Below are positions 29,841-40,400 of a stretch of DNA of 64,000 nt, one piece after another; position 1 is the stretch's first letter; the number at the start of each line of letters is the position of its first letter. Source of the DNA: Terebella lapidaria (lineage: Eukaryota; Annelida; Polychaeta; Terebellida; Terebellidae); NCBI GenBank assembly GCA_949152475.1, contig OX424562.1, positions 24,428,209 to 24,492,208 on the forward strand, read 5' to 3'. The notes beneath the pieces were generated by a model. It was not told the DNA's origin. It worked only from the letters and a program-made list of their open reading frames with translations, and ran no database searches. A program made the position numbers and the translations under genes.

Positions 29841-30050
29841 ACAAATAAATTCTAGTCAATGCCTTTGGGTCTAGATCTAGTCATTATTTTTTCACCACTA
29901 ACTTTGTAAGGTTTTACTGTTCACTACAAATTTTTAATTGCATAACTTGTGGTTTTATCATTCTTGATACTACTTTTATATCCTTGTTTGGCACTGAAAT
30001 GGCCTTCTTGAGCCCATAGTGCCGTTAAGCTTTATTTCTTCTTCTTCTTC
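29841..30050 (+). other. LINE 3' UTR with conserved hairpin
   Basis: GGCACT (about 29989) pairs with AGTGCC (about 30018) around ATGGCC..GAGCCC; the tail is TTTATTTCTTCTTCTTCTTC. All truncated copies in the window retain this hairpin. Confidence 0.7.
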
Positions 30051-30064
30051 TCCGTATCCCGTAC

Positions 30065-30157
30065 TCGCTCCAACGCATTCGGGGGTATTGCCGACAGGTG
30101 AAAGACCTGCTCTAAGTCTCCTCCGGAATAGAATCTTGTGCTGATAATCCTCCATCA
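30065..30157 (-). pseudogene. Copy B exon, upstream part
   Basis: Continues the exon from 24322 across the LINE, and is broken again at 30157 by a LINE fragment. Confidence 0.6.
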
Positions 30158-30441
30158 TATTCAATGTATTTTAATATTTATAAAATCCTCAATTTCCTTC
30201 GGGAAATTGGGGTATATTTCTATTTTTAGGCATATAAATTCTAGTCAATTCCTTTGAATCTAGATCTAGTCATCAATTCTTCACCACTAACCTTGTAAGC
30301 TTTCACTGTTCACTACAAATTTTTAATTGTAGAACTTGCGGTTTTATCATTCTTGATACTACTTTTATATCTTTGTTTGTCACTGAAATGGCCTTCTTGA
30401 GCCCAAAGTGCCGTTAAGCTTTATTTCTTCTTCTTCTTCTT
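30158..30441 (+). mobile_element. 5'-truncated LINE fragment
   Basis: Carries the last codons of ORF2 and the 3' UTR. The target duplication CCTCCATCA is at 30149-30157 and 30442-30450. Confidence 0.85.
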
Positions 30442-30450
30442 CCTCCATCA

Positions 30451-30754
30451 CTTTACATGCTGCGAGTATGTCAAATCTCTCCACAACTGAAATATCGAAA
30501 GTTCATCACTAGTTTCCATTGCGAATTAACTTGGTTCGAATTAACTTGGCATAATAAATCTTAATATCGAAGAAAGATAATAAATTCTCTCGATAATAAT
30601 GGTGTTGATGATATTCACAATAATAATTAGATATTAAGGCCTAGAGGCTTGGTGGCATTGCCCGATTTTCCCTTTTCTAATTATGAAAAAGAGCAAAGGA
30701 TACATGAACTAGTACATTCTGCAAATGATCGTATTGATACACACCAGGTACTCT
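30451..30754 (-). pseudogene. Copy B, exon start and intron-like region
   Basis: Resumes copy B at CTTTACATGCTGCGA (equivalent to 10120), giving the exon start near 30490 and then an A/T-rich intron. 30640-30754 has no counterpart in copy A. Confidence 0.5.
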
Positions 30755-30769
30755 CCTGTGGCACCCGTC

Positions 30770-31118
30770 TCCTGGTACATTGTCAAGATTTGGCTGACAC
30801 TCGTCGTTTGTTTTACGAGTGTCAGTCAATGCATGATGTTTTTAACGATATTAATATTTATAAAATCCTCAATTTCCTTCGGGAAATTGGGGTATATTTC
30901 TATTTTTAGACAAATAAATTCTAGTCAATGCCTTTGGGTCTAGATCTAGTCATTATTTTTTCACCACTAACTTTGTAAGGTTTTACTGTTCACTACAAAT
31001 TTTTAATTGCATAACTTGTGGTTTTTTCATTCTTGATACTACTTTTATATCCTTGTTTGGCACTGAAATGGCCTTCTTGAGCCCAAAGTGCCGTTAAGCT
31101 TTATTTCTTCTTCTTCTT
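30770..31118 (+). mobile_element. 5'-truncated LINE fragment
   Basis: Starts within the ORF2 C-terminus (LVHCQDLADTRRLFYECQ). Flanked by CCTGTGGCACCCGTC (30755-30769 and 31119-31133). Confidence 0.88.
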
Positions 31119-31670
31119 CCTGTGGCACCCGTCATGAATTCCCCAAAATTAACATGAAAATAGATCTAGTTGCATGGCAGACATGGATTTGGTGTATTTA
31201 TCAACCAGATCATGATGACGTCCATAGAATTTGTGCTTCACCATCGTGCTGTTCAGTAATTTGAGTATCAAAATCTCATCGATTTCGCAGTTGATATTTT
31301 ATCAGTTTATATTCAATGTGAACGGACACACATGTTACTCGCACCTGATCAAGCCTCACCTGAAATGTTTGATTGACAAAGGGGCAAGTTAGATCTGGCG
31401 GAGCCAAAGCACCATTCGTGTTGCTGTATGTTAGCACTGAGACGGATATGACGTGTGTATATACGAACAAGATCACGACTGTTGTTGTCTAGATATTTAT
31501 CTTCCGCCCGAGGTCATTCCCTCGCTCCCACATGTGTGCGGTTGTTAGCATAAAACTAGGGGCTACTATAGAGCGCGTAGTTGTGTTTATCCACACAGAG
31601 ACCAGGCTACATCTGTTGGTTATAACAAAGTGTCCTATAATACCAAGAGGGGCACTTCCATCTGACCACA
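31119..31670 (-). pseudogene. Copy B, upstream part with NGALAPP frame
   Basis: 31134-31225 is inverted relative to about 59980-60075. 31276-31476 encodes the NTNGALAPPDLTCPFVNQTF segment also seen in copy A; 31473-31640 parallels 10848-11010. No function recognised. Confidence 0.45.
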
Positions 31671-31773
31671 CGGTGACACGTAAAACAAAAGAGCAACATC
31701 ACCCAGGAAGGTGTGACCTACTCGCCAACTGCTCGAGTTGTATGTTGAATCGCCACTGGAGTAGTGGTCAATT

Positions 31774-32155
31774 CGGTCGAGATTGGCTGACGGTTGAACA
31801 TGTCCTGGTACATTGTCAAGACTTGGTTGACACTCGTCGCTTGTTTTACGAGTGTTAGTCCATATACGAAGTTTTCAATGATTTCAATATTGATAAAATC
31901 CTCAATTTCCTTCGGGAAATTGGGGTATATTTTTATTTCTAAACATTTTGTCTACAGCTCTAGTCAACTCGTTTAGGTCTAGATCTAGTCATCAATACTT
32001 TCGCCATTGATCTTGAAGCTTGAACCGTTCATTAGACATTTTTTAACTCTAGAACATACGGTCTTATCTCTCTTGGTACTACTTTCATATCCTCGTTTGG
32101 CACTGAAAAGCCTTCTTGAACCCAAAGTGCCGTTAAATTTTATTCCTTCTTCTTC
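31774..32155 (+). mobile_element. 5'-truncated LINE fragment
   Basis: Begins in the WLTVEHVLVHC segment of ORF2 and ends in TTCTTCTTC. More diverged than its neighbours; no clear target duplication. Confidence 0.75.
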
Positions 32156-32509
32156 AATGAGCTCGTCCCATCTCTTGCCAATAGCTCAAAGTATTCTTGC
32201 TACAGCCCCAGTGGACTACCCTTGCGATGTAAGTTATGTTTATGCCAAGACCAAACGCAACCGTACATACTAAGATCCTGATATGACTGTTTGCTTTAGT
32301 GAACTCTTCTTGTATGTACTTTTTGGTTGATTCCACAATATTTGCATGATGCCAAACAACCGATATTTGAAAAATCCCTGTCCACCAATGTAGGCTTTAG
32401 GCTTTGACTCATCCATCAGGTATCCATATATTCCTGAACGAGAAGAAATGAATGGAGAGTAAATCAAGGTCTTGTCTGTTTCCATCTGTTTGTTGTTCAT
32501 CTCAGCCAC
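32156..32509 (-). pseudogene. RecQ-family helicase fragment
   Basis: Minus-strand frames encode DKTLIYSPFISSRSGIYGYL, then after a frameshift near 32335 KKYIQEEFTKANSHIRILVC, TVAFGLGINI, RVVHWGCSKN and YWQEMGRA. These fit motifs IV, V and VI of the C-terminal RecA-like domain of RecQ helicases. The fragment ends where the LINE tail begins. The N-terminal helicase half is not visible. It could be a remnant of a host gene or of a transposon that carries a RecQ gene. Confidence 0.65.
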
Positions 32510-34286
32510 AAGTCAGCCTTGCTAGCAAGATCACATTTGAAGTGGAGAAATATGTTTGGTCTGGAAAGACATGGAAGGATGCCATTATGCAATATATCTG
32601 TAACAGTTAACATGGCTTTTAAACAGATTCAAGATTTTTCTATGGAATGTCTGTAATGTAGGCAGTCGATAGAACATTCACATATGTATATTGCATATGG
32701 TCTATTGCGTCACATCGCCACAATCAGATTACAGAATGTACTCTATATCCATTACGGCTGATGATAAAACATAAACCATACTTTTCCCAAAACGGCTAAA
32801 GCATCCGTCTTGTTTCATATATTGTTGTGATTGCAGCAATGACTTATGTTTAGTTTCTTATGTGGTGTTATAGACGATGTGCCATCAGATTGTGTTGAGA
32901 AATTAGTCGTTGATACAGTATACTATGTTTTATAATATGGCCCTGCTTATTTGCTCTTACCTGTTTAATCAGACTCATACACGGTTCCTCTCTGTGATCT
33001 ATAGAGGACCTCCTCATACTACCATGCTTCTCCAGCACATTTTCACCAGGTGTCGTTGTTCTTCTGACACTGAAGAGCGTGAAGAGTAAACATTTGAGCC
33101 TTTTACTTTCCAACATTGTATTTTCCTATACAACTGTACTGCATTGACTATTGTTCATTTTTATTAAAATGTTTACTAGATTTACCAAATTTCCAATCTT
33201 ACTCCAGATGACGTTCATGTATGTACCACAATGTTCATTCTACTATACGATTGTTGGTTCGTTGTTCATTGAATGTTAGGCTTTCACAGGTGAAACTGGA
33301 CAGGATTTTTTCTCATATTAGACTGTTCTCATATTCAAATTTCCACGAAATATTTCATAGAAGTTAACAAAGCAATGAATCACGATATTTTATTTATTTT
33401 GATTACCAAAAAGTACCACGAACGTGTGATTTGATGTCGGCCCATGGCACGTGGTTCCTGTTCTGGTCGTGCTGCTCCAGGAAATTATTATGGAAATACG
33501 CAGTCGTCCCATAGTTGTGACTGCTGCCAACTCCACAGTGGCTTGGGCCTCAAGATTATGACGACATGCTTCCATCTCACTGAGCCATTTTTGGACGATT
33601 GTTGGCAATTAATATGTCGGTTTTGGAAACAGTTCCTATTGTACGTTGAACGCACTTGTTTGCTGCTATTCTGTCTAAGTTGACTTGATTTCTTGCTTGG
33701 AGTCGCTGTAGGTTTAGTTGAAGTTGCTCCATGGCAGAGGTGAGCCTCTCTTGTACCGTAATGTTTGCTGATCCTTACCTTTTTCGTTGATAATTTTCTT
33801 TCTTCTTGCAAGTGACTATGTTTTCGGTCTTGATTGTTATTTTCCCTGGTCCTACCACTTGTCGGTATTCAAGGTCATCTAGAGTCTAGCTCAAGGCCAC
33901 AAAAGGTGCCCCAACATGACTTCCCATATACTTTTAATACAACACTATATTCGACGGCGACTAACCGAAAGGAGATGGGTGCTTGAACTCTGGAGTGAAT
34001 AATATTCCATGGGATAGTTTGTGGCGTGAACTTCGACCAGTACATTGCAAGTTTTTGAAAATAAAGACTAATTGAACTAACAAATTTAGAGACAAATATA
34101 TTCAGAGACAACATAATAGCAGTAACTTTAATAACTGACTATGCCATTAGGTAAGACAAATATACGATAATATTTATGAAATATTAATTGGGCAATGTAC
34201 AATAAAAGTGGTTCCCTACAATATGGCACTTCAATGGTCGGTGACCTGTGTAAACAACAAAGTCGATGCTCTTCTTATGCCCTTAG
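32510..34286. other. No gene recognised
   Basis: Minus-strand frames at 33390-33608 and 33488-33811 overlap in different phases and could be pieces of one broken coding region (LQARNQVN-like, Gln/Lys-rich), but I cannot name it. The remainder is A/T-rich without repeats. Confidence 0.3.
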
Positions 34287-34296
34287 CTTCTTAAAA

Positions 34297-34625
34297 CATT
34301 GTCAAGATTTGGCTGACACTCGTTTGTTTTACGAGTGTCAGTCAACATATGATGTTTTCAATGATATTAATATTTATAAAATCCTCAATTTCCTTCGGGA
34401 AATTGGGGTATATTCCTATTTTTAGACATACAACTCTAGTCAACTCGTTTGAGTCTAGATCCATTCATCAATTCTTTCACTATTAACTTTGTAAGCTTCT
34501 ACCGTTCACTAGAAATTTTTAATTGTAGAACTTGCGGTTTTATCATTCTTGATACTACTTTTATATCCTTGTTTGGCACTGAAATGGCCTTCTTGAGCCC
34601 AAAGTGCCGTTAAACTTTATTTCTT
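34297..34625 (+). mobile_element. 5'-truncated LINE fragment
   Basis: From CATTGTCAAGATTTGGCTGA to the TTC tail. TTCTTAAA at both ends may be the target duplication but overlaps the tail. Confidence 0.8.
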
Positions 34626-34639
34626 CTTCTTAAATACGA

Positions 34640-37195
34640 GAACGTATAAAAGAGACACTCGATAATATAAAATGGCAAGACTTACACCTTATGTCCCCAG
34701 ATAAAGCAATTGACTATTTCGTTTCACAATTGAACCTCGCACTAGATAAACATGCCCCTGTAATAAATGTCACAATTCCTGCAAGAAACATACTGCGTGA
34801 GCCATGGATGACAAAGGCACTCATGAAATCATCCCGCACTAATACACAGCTATTTGCCAAGTGCATTAAAAAATCTAAAACAGGTACTGATTATAAAGAT
34901 TATATAAAATATCGAAGTTGAAGCGAATAGCTAAAAAACAATATTATGGTAATTTATTGAAGGAACACAAAGACAATGTAAGAAAAACCTGGGAAATCAT
35001 TAATAGGAGCATTGGCAAAATGAAAGGCATAAATATTGTAAACCAGACATTCATGATCAATAACACTGAAACGAACGATTATAAAAAGCTAATATCTGAA
35101 TCTTTCTGTTCTTTCTTTACCAATATAGGACCACAACTAGCCAGCAGTATTCCGCGTCCAGCTCACAGTTCCGACCATTACCTTCACTTGAATCAAAAGC
35201 CAAATCCGAAATCCATGTTCATAGAACCCACAGATCCCATCGAAATCAGTAATGTCCTTAAAAATATCAAGCCAAAAAAAAGTTTCGGTAACGATAAAAT
35301 AAGTTCAAAATTATTGAAGGAACTGCAGACTTCTGTAGCTGAGCCATTAAGCATAATAATTAACAAATCCTTCCAAACTGGGAAAGTCCCAACAGCTCTC
35401 AAATTAGCAAAAGTTATTCCAATCCATAAGTCGAAAAGCAAATCAGACCTGACGAATTATAGGCCAATCTCACTATTGCCTGTTGTAACTAAAATAATGG
35501 AAAAATAATGCATAAGAGACTGTCAAAATTCATGGAAAAATTTAGCTTACTATATGAAAACCAGTATGGCTTCCGTCCAAAACGCAGCACAATTGATGCA
35601 ATAACCAAGTTCATTGATGATGTTACTAAAAATCTAGAAGAAAAAGACCCCACTTTGGCCATTTTTTTAGACCTCTCGAAGGCATTTGATACTATAGATC
35701 TAATATGATATATTATTACGCAAACTGGAATTTTATGGTGTACGCGGGACAGCGCTAGAATGGTTCAATGACTATTTATCCAATAGAAAGCAATTTGTGT
35801 CTTATAACGGGGTAAATTCGGGAACAAGGGAAATAACATGCGGGGTACCACAGGGATCAGTCTTAGGACCACTTCTGTTTATAATATACACTAATGACTT
35901 GCCCAATGTATTAGACCACTCTAATTCCATTTTATTTGCAGACGATACCACGTTGTATTGCTCACACACAAATTTTACTCATTTATATACCATAATGAAC
36001 GAAGAATTAGGCAACTTGACGGACTGGTTTAAATCAAACAAGCTTTCACTAAATGTCACAAAAACAAACTACATGCTATTCACAACCAGTAATAACAATG
36101 ACGATAATCTAGAATTGAAATTAGCCAGTCATGTCCTTGAAAAATGCAAGTGCACAAAATTTTTGGGAGTTCATATAGATTACAAACTGAAGTGGGATGA
36201 GCATATAAAGGTAATAAATAAACGGTTACTAAAATCTTACTTTGCAATAAATAGAGCCAAACAAATGCTACTGAAGTCGAACTTGATTTCTTTATACTAT
36301 ACATTAGCATATCCCCATATGGCTAACATATGGTATAACTATATGGGGAGGTACTCATGCAGTACACCTAAAAAAAACTAACCATACTTAAAAAAAAACT
36401 TGTGCGATTGATATCCAACGTTCCATATAACACACACACTGAACCGCTCTTCAAAGCACTAAATTTTATGAAACTAACTGACATTTAGGAACTATACGTT
36501 GCTAAATATGTATTATGTGCCTTGACTGAGAAAGTGCCGAATTTATTACAAAAACTTTTCGTACCATCGATTGGTGTGCATGAGCATAATACCCGGCATA
36601 GTGCAGCACTCAAATTGAAGTCCACAAATAATAAAAACGAAGCTGTCTGTCGGTCTATTAGGCACAATGGCCCAATTATATGGAATAAACTTCCCCTGTC
36701 TCTCTACATGAATATTCACCAGACATTAGTTGGTAAGAAAACGTTCTCCTCACGCTTCAAGCAGGAGACATTGCGGGGCTATCGCGGCTAGGGACGTGCA
36801 GACTTGGACTCAGCATGGGCGCGGGGGCGTGTCGGCGCAGTGGGGACAGATAGCGGCAGACAACTTGCAGCACTTAACAACCTTGTTTAAATGTTTATTT
36901 TTGTCAAAATTACAAATATTCGCATCTATATATAACAACATATAACAAACAGTTTATTATGTGAAGAGCTGTGGGGTGCCTCGTTTATTAATATTTTTCA
37001 TCTCTCCTATCGTGTAAATATGACTTCCTACCACTGAGGTCTACAGTCTAACAGACTCTATCTCCACAGCTCAGGGCTATACATCTCATTATTTTAACAT
37101 TGTAAAAAAATATCCTGTACATTTGTATGAATGTGTATAGTTACATTTGTATGAATGTGTATAGTTCCTGAATAAATTCAATCAAAAAATCAATA
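34640..37195 (+). pseudogene. CR1-like LINE, 5'-truncated and broken
   Basis: Lacks an endonuclease. It starts in the pre-RT region (DKHAPVINVTIPARN, EPWMTKALMKSS), then the RT motifs LTNYRPISLLPVVTK, YGFRPKRSTIDAI, AIFLDLSKAFDTID, TCGVPQGSVLGPLLF and FADDTTLY, and a C-terminal VHEHNTRHSAALK ... HNGPIIWNKLP. Frame breaks lie near 34915, 35505, 35706, 36330 and 36487. The 3' UTR has a short GTATGAATGTGTATAGTT duplication and ends ATTCAATCAAAAAATCAATA. No RNase H, unlike the I/Nimb LINE. Confidence 0.85.
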
Positions 37196-37566
37196 AAAAC
37201 GATTGCGTAGGCTTCCTTCTCAATAACGGCCCAACAATGCTGGATGGAGGACAACGAGTGGGATTCACCACCCCCTCGTCATCCATTTGAACCAATATGG
37301 CTCCAGTTCCGTAGTGGGGTCACATGCATCAGTGTTACTTTTGTATGGGCTCTTGATTTCCAACGGCAGCCATTACATGAAATGACATTAATAGTTCTTT
37401 CAGTTTTCTAAATGACTCATCTTGTCGATCCCCCATTGCAAACTGATATATTTGCGGTCAGTTGTAAGAGGGGTTCTGCCATCCTAGTGTAATTGGCATG
37501 CAATGCATAATATCACGCCACGCCCACGGATGATTGAGCACCTTTGATCGCTGTGTGTGGCTTCAA
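37196..37566. other. No gene recognised
   Basis: Unremarkable sequence between two dead retroelements; possibly part of the flanking Gypsy remnant but no motif seen. Confidence 0.35.
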
Positions 37567-38710
37567 TTAATTGCTCGGACCTTCCCACTCTATTCCTTTT
37601 CCTGACACCACATATCCAAGCGGGTTTATATTCTTAGACAAAAGACACATCACAAGATCGTCCAGGTACACCAGGATATACTTTCCAATGAGTCCAGAGA
37701 TTGTCCATGACAAGTCCAAGTAGCATCTTTGTGAACTCGAACAGTCCACGATGGCAGCAAGACACAGTCTTGTGCATGTCTTCTTCTGCGATGGAGATCT
37801 GCCAGTAGCCAGACTTCAGGTCGAAAGTCGAGAATATCGTGCTGCCCACCAACTGGTGAAATATTTATTTTGAATTAGGGACAGTAGGTATTCATCCAAG
37901 ACAGTTATGATAGTAATTCACGCAGAATCATGTGCTGCCATCCTTTTCGGAACTAAGTTCACTGGACTGGCGTAGTTCGAGGAGCTTGGTCGAATGACGC
38001 CTTGAGCATTTCGTACTCGACATACTCAGTTAGCTGACGTTTCCTCAATGGTGTTTTATATGCCTTAAGGCATGGTGGTGGTCCATTCGTTCTGATGGAA
38101 AGCTTTATCAGCTAACCCTGTCCATTAGGTTCGCCGTTTGCACAGAAACCTCAGCATTGTCTTGGATCATCTGATCGAATCTGATCTGATCTGATCACCC
38201 AAGGCGGGCGAGTGCCATCCGATTTGGAGCACCAGTGGCCACTGCTTGCTGAATCATGCCATGCAGTTATCTGCTATGTGTATTATTCCATTGCCTCGTC
38301 ACAGCAAAATGTCACCGAGGATCATGTCGTATGGGAGAGTGTCATCCACGGTCACCTTCAATAATTTTTTCAAACTTTCCACTGTTACTCCCGTTTCTGA
38401 CAACATTCAAATATCCACTATTGACAGCCTGCAAGGACACCGAGAATGTCAATATAGGTGTTTGGCGTGTGTATAACTCAATATCCAAGAAAATACCCTG
38501 CCGCAGGACCCTGCCTGTGTCCACTAGTGCTGTCACTCGTAGTCCATTCAGTAACAGATCCACAAAATAGTGCACAGCCACCTTCGACGGCCGCCTGTTT
38601 CCTGAAGGCTGTCGACCTTGCTCTGGGGTTGGTATTATTGAACACATACTTTGTGCATGTGGCCCAGTTTGCCATATCTATAGCAGCCAGGGCGTCCTAC
38701 TGCCCAGTCC
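37567..38710 (-). pseudogene. Decayed Gypsy gag-pol fragment
   Basis: Minus-strand order: a zinc knuckle (near 38690, YRYGKLGHMHKVC, where the second Cys is Tyr), protease (LNGLRVTALVDTG, about 38575), the pre-RT segment near 37990 (ASPV-type, frameshifted), then STIFSTFDLKSGYWQI (37835) and YILVYLDDLV (37670) with the YLDD catalytic motif. Many stops and shifts. LTRs not found. A different lineage from the element at 1-8132, which lacks this RT region. Confidence 0.75.
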
Positions 38711-38999
38711 TGCCCAGTCGCTGTGTTGACAATGAGGGATGGGGTGAGGGTGATGGTGTCCATGTGCAGCAACTTGCCCAACTGGGGCTGGTTGTTTCCA
38801 CTGTTCTTCAATCACAGTGAGTTTCGTGCTGGTCGAGCATTCCCCCGGACTAACTGTTGCCTTGGCCTGTTGTTGGTCGACTGGGCCTACTTTCATAAGT
38901 TCTTCTCTGTGTATAAGGAATTTGTGTGTAGTGACATGCTGCTGTCATCGCCTCCTCCAATATGTTAACGCCTGGACGTATCTTTGAGAAATGTTCATC
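38711..38999. other. Possible gag remnant
   Basis: Lies upstream of the zinc knuckle of the Gypsy remnant; frames are short and no capsid motif is evident. Confidence 0.25.
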
Positions 39000-39122
39000 A
39001 GTTCACCATCATATTATGTAGTTGAACCCTATTGTTTTGGAGCCTGCTCCGAGGTCATTTTGTTCACCATCATATTATGTAGTTGAACCCTATTGTTTTG
39101 GAGCCTGCTCCGAGGTCATTTT
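39000..39122. repeat. 61-bp tandem duplication
   Basis: The unit beginning GTTCACCATCATATTATGTA occurs twice, effectively identical. Confidence 0.9.
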
Positions 39123-39444
39123 GTCCGTGACGATGATTTTTTTGTCAGATGGTTTCTGGATGATAACTCGAAAAGTACTTGCCCGACACCTCTGGAACTT
39201 GAAATGAAGGTTGACAGAGAGGAACCCTATTGATTATGAGGTCAATCAGTCAAATGACCTTCAACCCAGAGCTCAAAAGAGATTTTGGTTGAGTCATCCT
39301 TGACGGAGGTTATTTTCTGACTCGAAAATGGAACATTTCCCGCTATCAATACCTCATTACGTCCTCCTTCGCTGTTTATTCATCTCACTTGGTACATCTA
39401 TGATGACCTGTGCAGAAGTGGTCATTTTGCCACCCTTCTGTCTT
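39123..39444. repeat. Degenerate dispersed repeat
   Basis: 39180-39330 resembles parts of 48290-48540 and 51000-51200 (GAGGTCAATCAGTCAAATGA versus GGGATCAATCCGTCAAACGA). No coding motif. Confidence 0.4.
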
Positions 39445-39575
39445 TGTAATAAATTTTAAATTGTAGAACTTGCGGTTTTATCATTCTTGATACTATTTTT
39501 ATATCCATGTTTGGCACTGAAATGGCATTCTTGAGCCCAAAGTGCCGTTAAACTTTATTCCTTCTTCTTCTTGCA
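39445..39575 (+). mobile_element. LINE 3' tail
   Basis: AAATTGTAGAACTTGCGG through the conserved hairpin to CTTCTTCTTC. GTAATAAA and GCAATAAA flank it. Confidence 0.8.
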
Positions 39576-39984
39576 ATAAACACGGACCAAAACCCGAGTG
39601 TGAGATATTCTGAGTGAACAAATCCTAGTCCGTTGTCCAATCTCAAATTCCAGCGTCAGGCAAATTTGATTGAACTTCATGGATCCCCCGCCCCCTTATA
39701 TGGCCATACGCGGATGAAATCAGGTGTTCCAGAAAGAGTGAGCATTTCCTGCCCCACATAAGTGGCGACCGTCCCCGCTGCATACTTCCACAGACTTGTT
39801 GTACTTATCTTTGTCGCAGCAGTTTAGAGCCTAGCTGGGAACAATACAGTCCTCATATAGATCATTTCATTCCTGTTCGGATTCCAAGAGAGATTCTTGC
39901 TAGGACAGGTTGGTCACAGTTGAGAGTATATGCGACCTCGCAGATAGGTGTGAAATAATTATTATATTCCTACTAGCTTGGCTA
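39576..39984. repeat. Dispersed repeat, inverted partner at 60080-60170
   Basis: 39685-39765 is the inverse of 60085-60165 (GGAACACCTGATTTCA, AGTGAGCATTTCCTGCCCCA). Remainder unassigned. Confidence 0.5.
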
Positions 39985-40110
39985 GACGGATATCCCTTCA
40001 GCTGGTAGAATGGAAGGCTGATGTGTGAGAGGTATCGTGCTGGAATCCCAGTCTGCACTAGGCATTCCTTGCTTGGTTACTATTGGTGGCAGAGATGGGT
40101 TGCATTGAAT
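39985..40110 (+). repeat. tRNA-derived SINE head, first copy
   Basis: TTCAGCTGGTAGAATGGAAG resembles a tRNA A box, and GTGCTGGAATCCCAGTCTG a degraded B box. The following CTTGCTTGGTTACTATTGG matches the region after the second copy. Confidence 0.5.
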
Positions 40111-40239
40111 TCCGTCGGGATGTGGCCATGCCAAGGAATGGTGTTGTCCTGAGGTTGAAGTAAGATGTCTGGTTATAGCTGCTCACCTCAGAAAGAAAAT
40201 TGGGCCTCTCTGATATGTGTCAACTTGCACTCCTATCAG

Positions 40240-40400
40240 CTTGTGGGATATCCTTTTAGTTCATCTGGTAGAGTAGATGGTTCATGTGTAAGAGATCCCG
40301 CGTCCGAATCTAGGTCCGGTCGAGGCATTTCTTACTTGGTTATAATTTTTGGCAGCGGTGGGACACCTTGTATTATATGTGTGAAATTATATCCCCAAGT
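40240..40400 (+). repeat. tRNA-derived SINE head, second copy
   Basis: TTAGTTCATCTGGTAGAGTA fits an A box and GCGTCCGAATCTAGGTC a B box about 35 bases on, as in a tRNA. The acceptor stem does not close and the sequence runs on, so this is a SINE-like retroposon rather than a working tRNA gene. Confidence 0.6.

Larger units (their letters stand above)
24337..30050 (+). mobile_element. Nearly complete I/Nimb-type LINE
   Basis: 5.7 kb, bounded by the 14-bp target duplication TCCGTATCCCGTAC (24323-24336 and 30051-30064). The 5' UTR opens with CCCCGTGGGGGTCCGGGG. ORF1 encodes CCHC knuckles. ORF2 encodes APE-type endonuclease, reverse transcriptase, RNase H and a terminal CCHC. The 3' end has the conserved GGCACT...AGTGCC hairpin and a (TTC)n tail. 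Damage seen: one extra or missing A in a 12-A run early in ORF1 and one TAA before RNase H. The RNase H domain places it in the I/R1/Nimb group. Confidence 0.9.

Noticed and set aside
40240..40330. A functional tRNA gene
   Set aside because: A- and B-box-like motifs are present, but acceptor and anticodon stems do not pair and the sequence continues into a repeat body.
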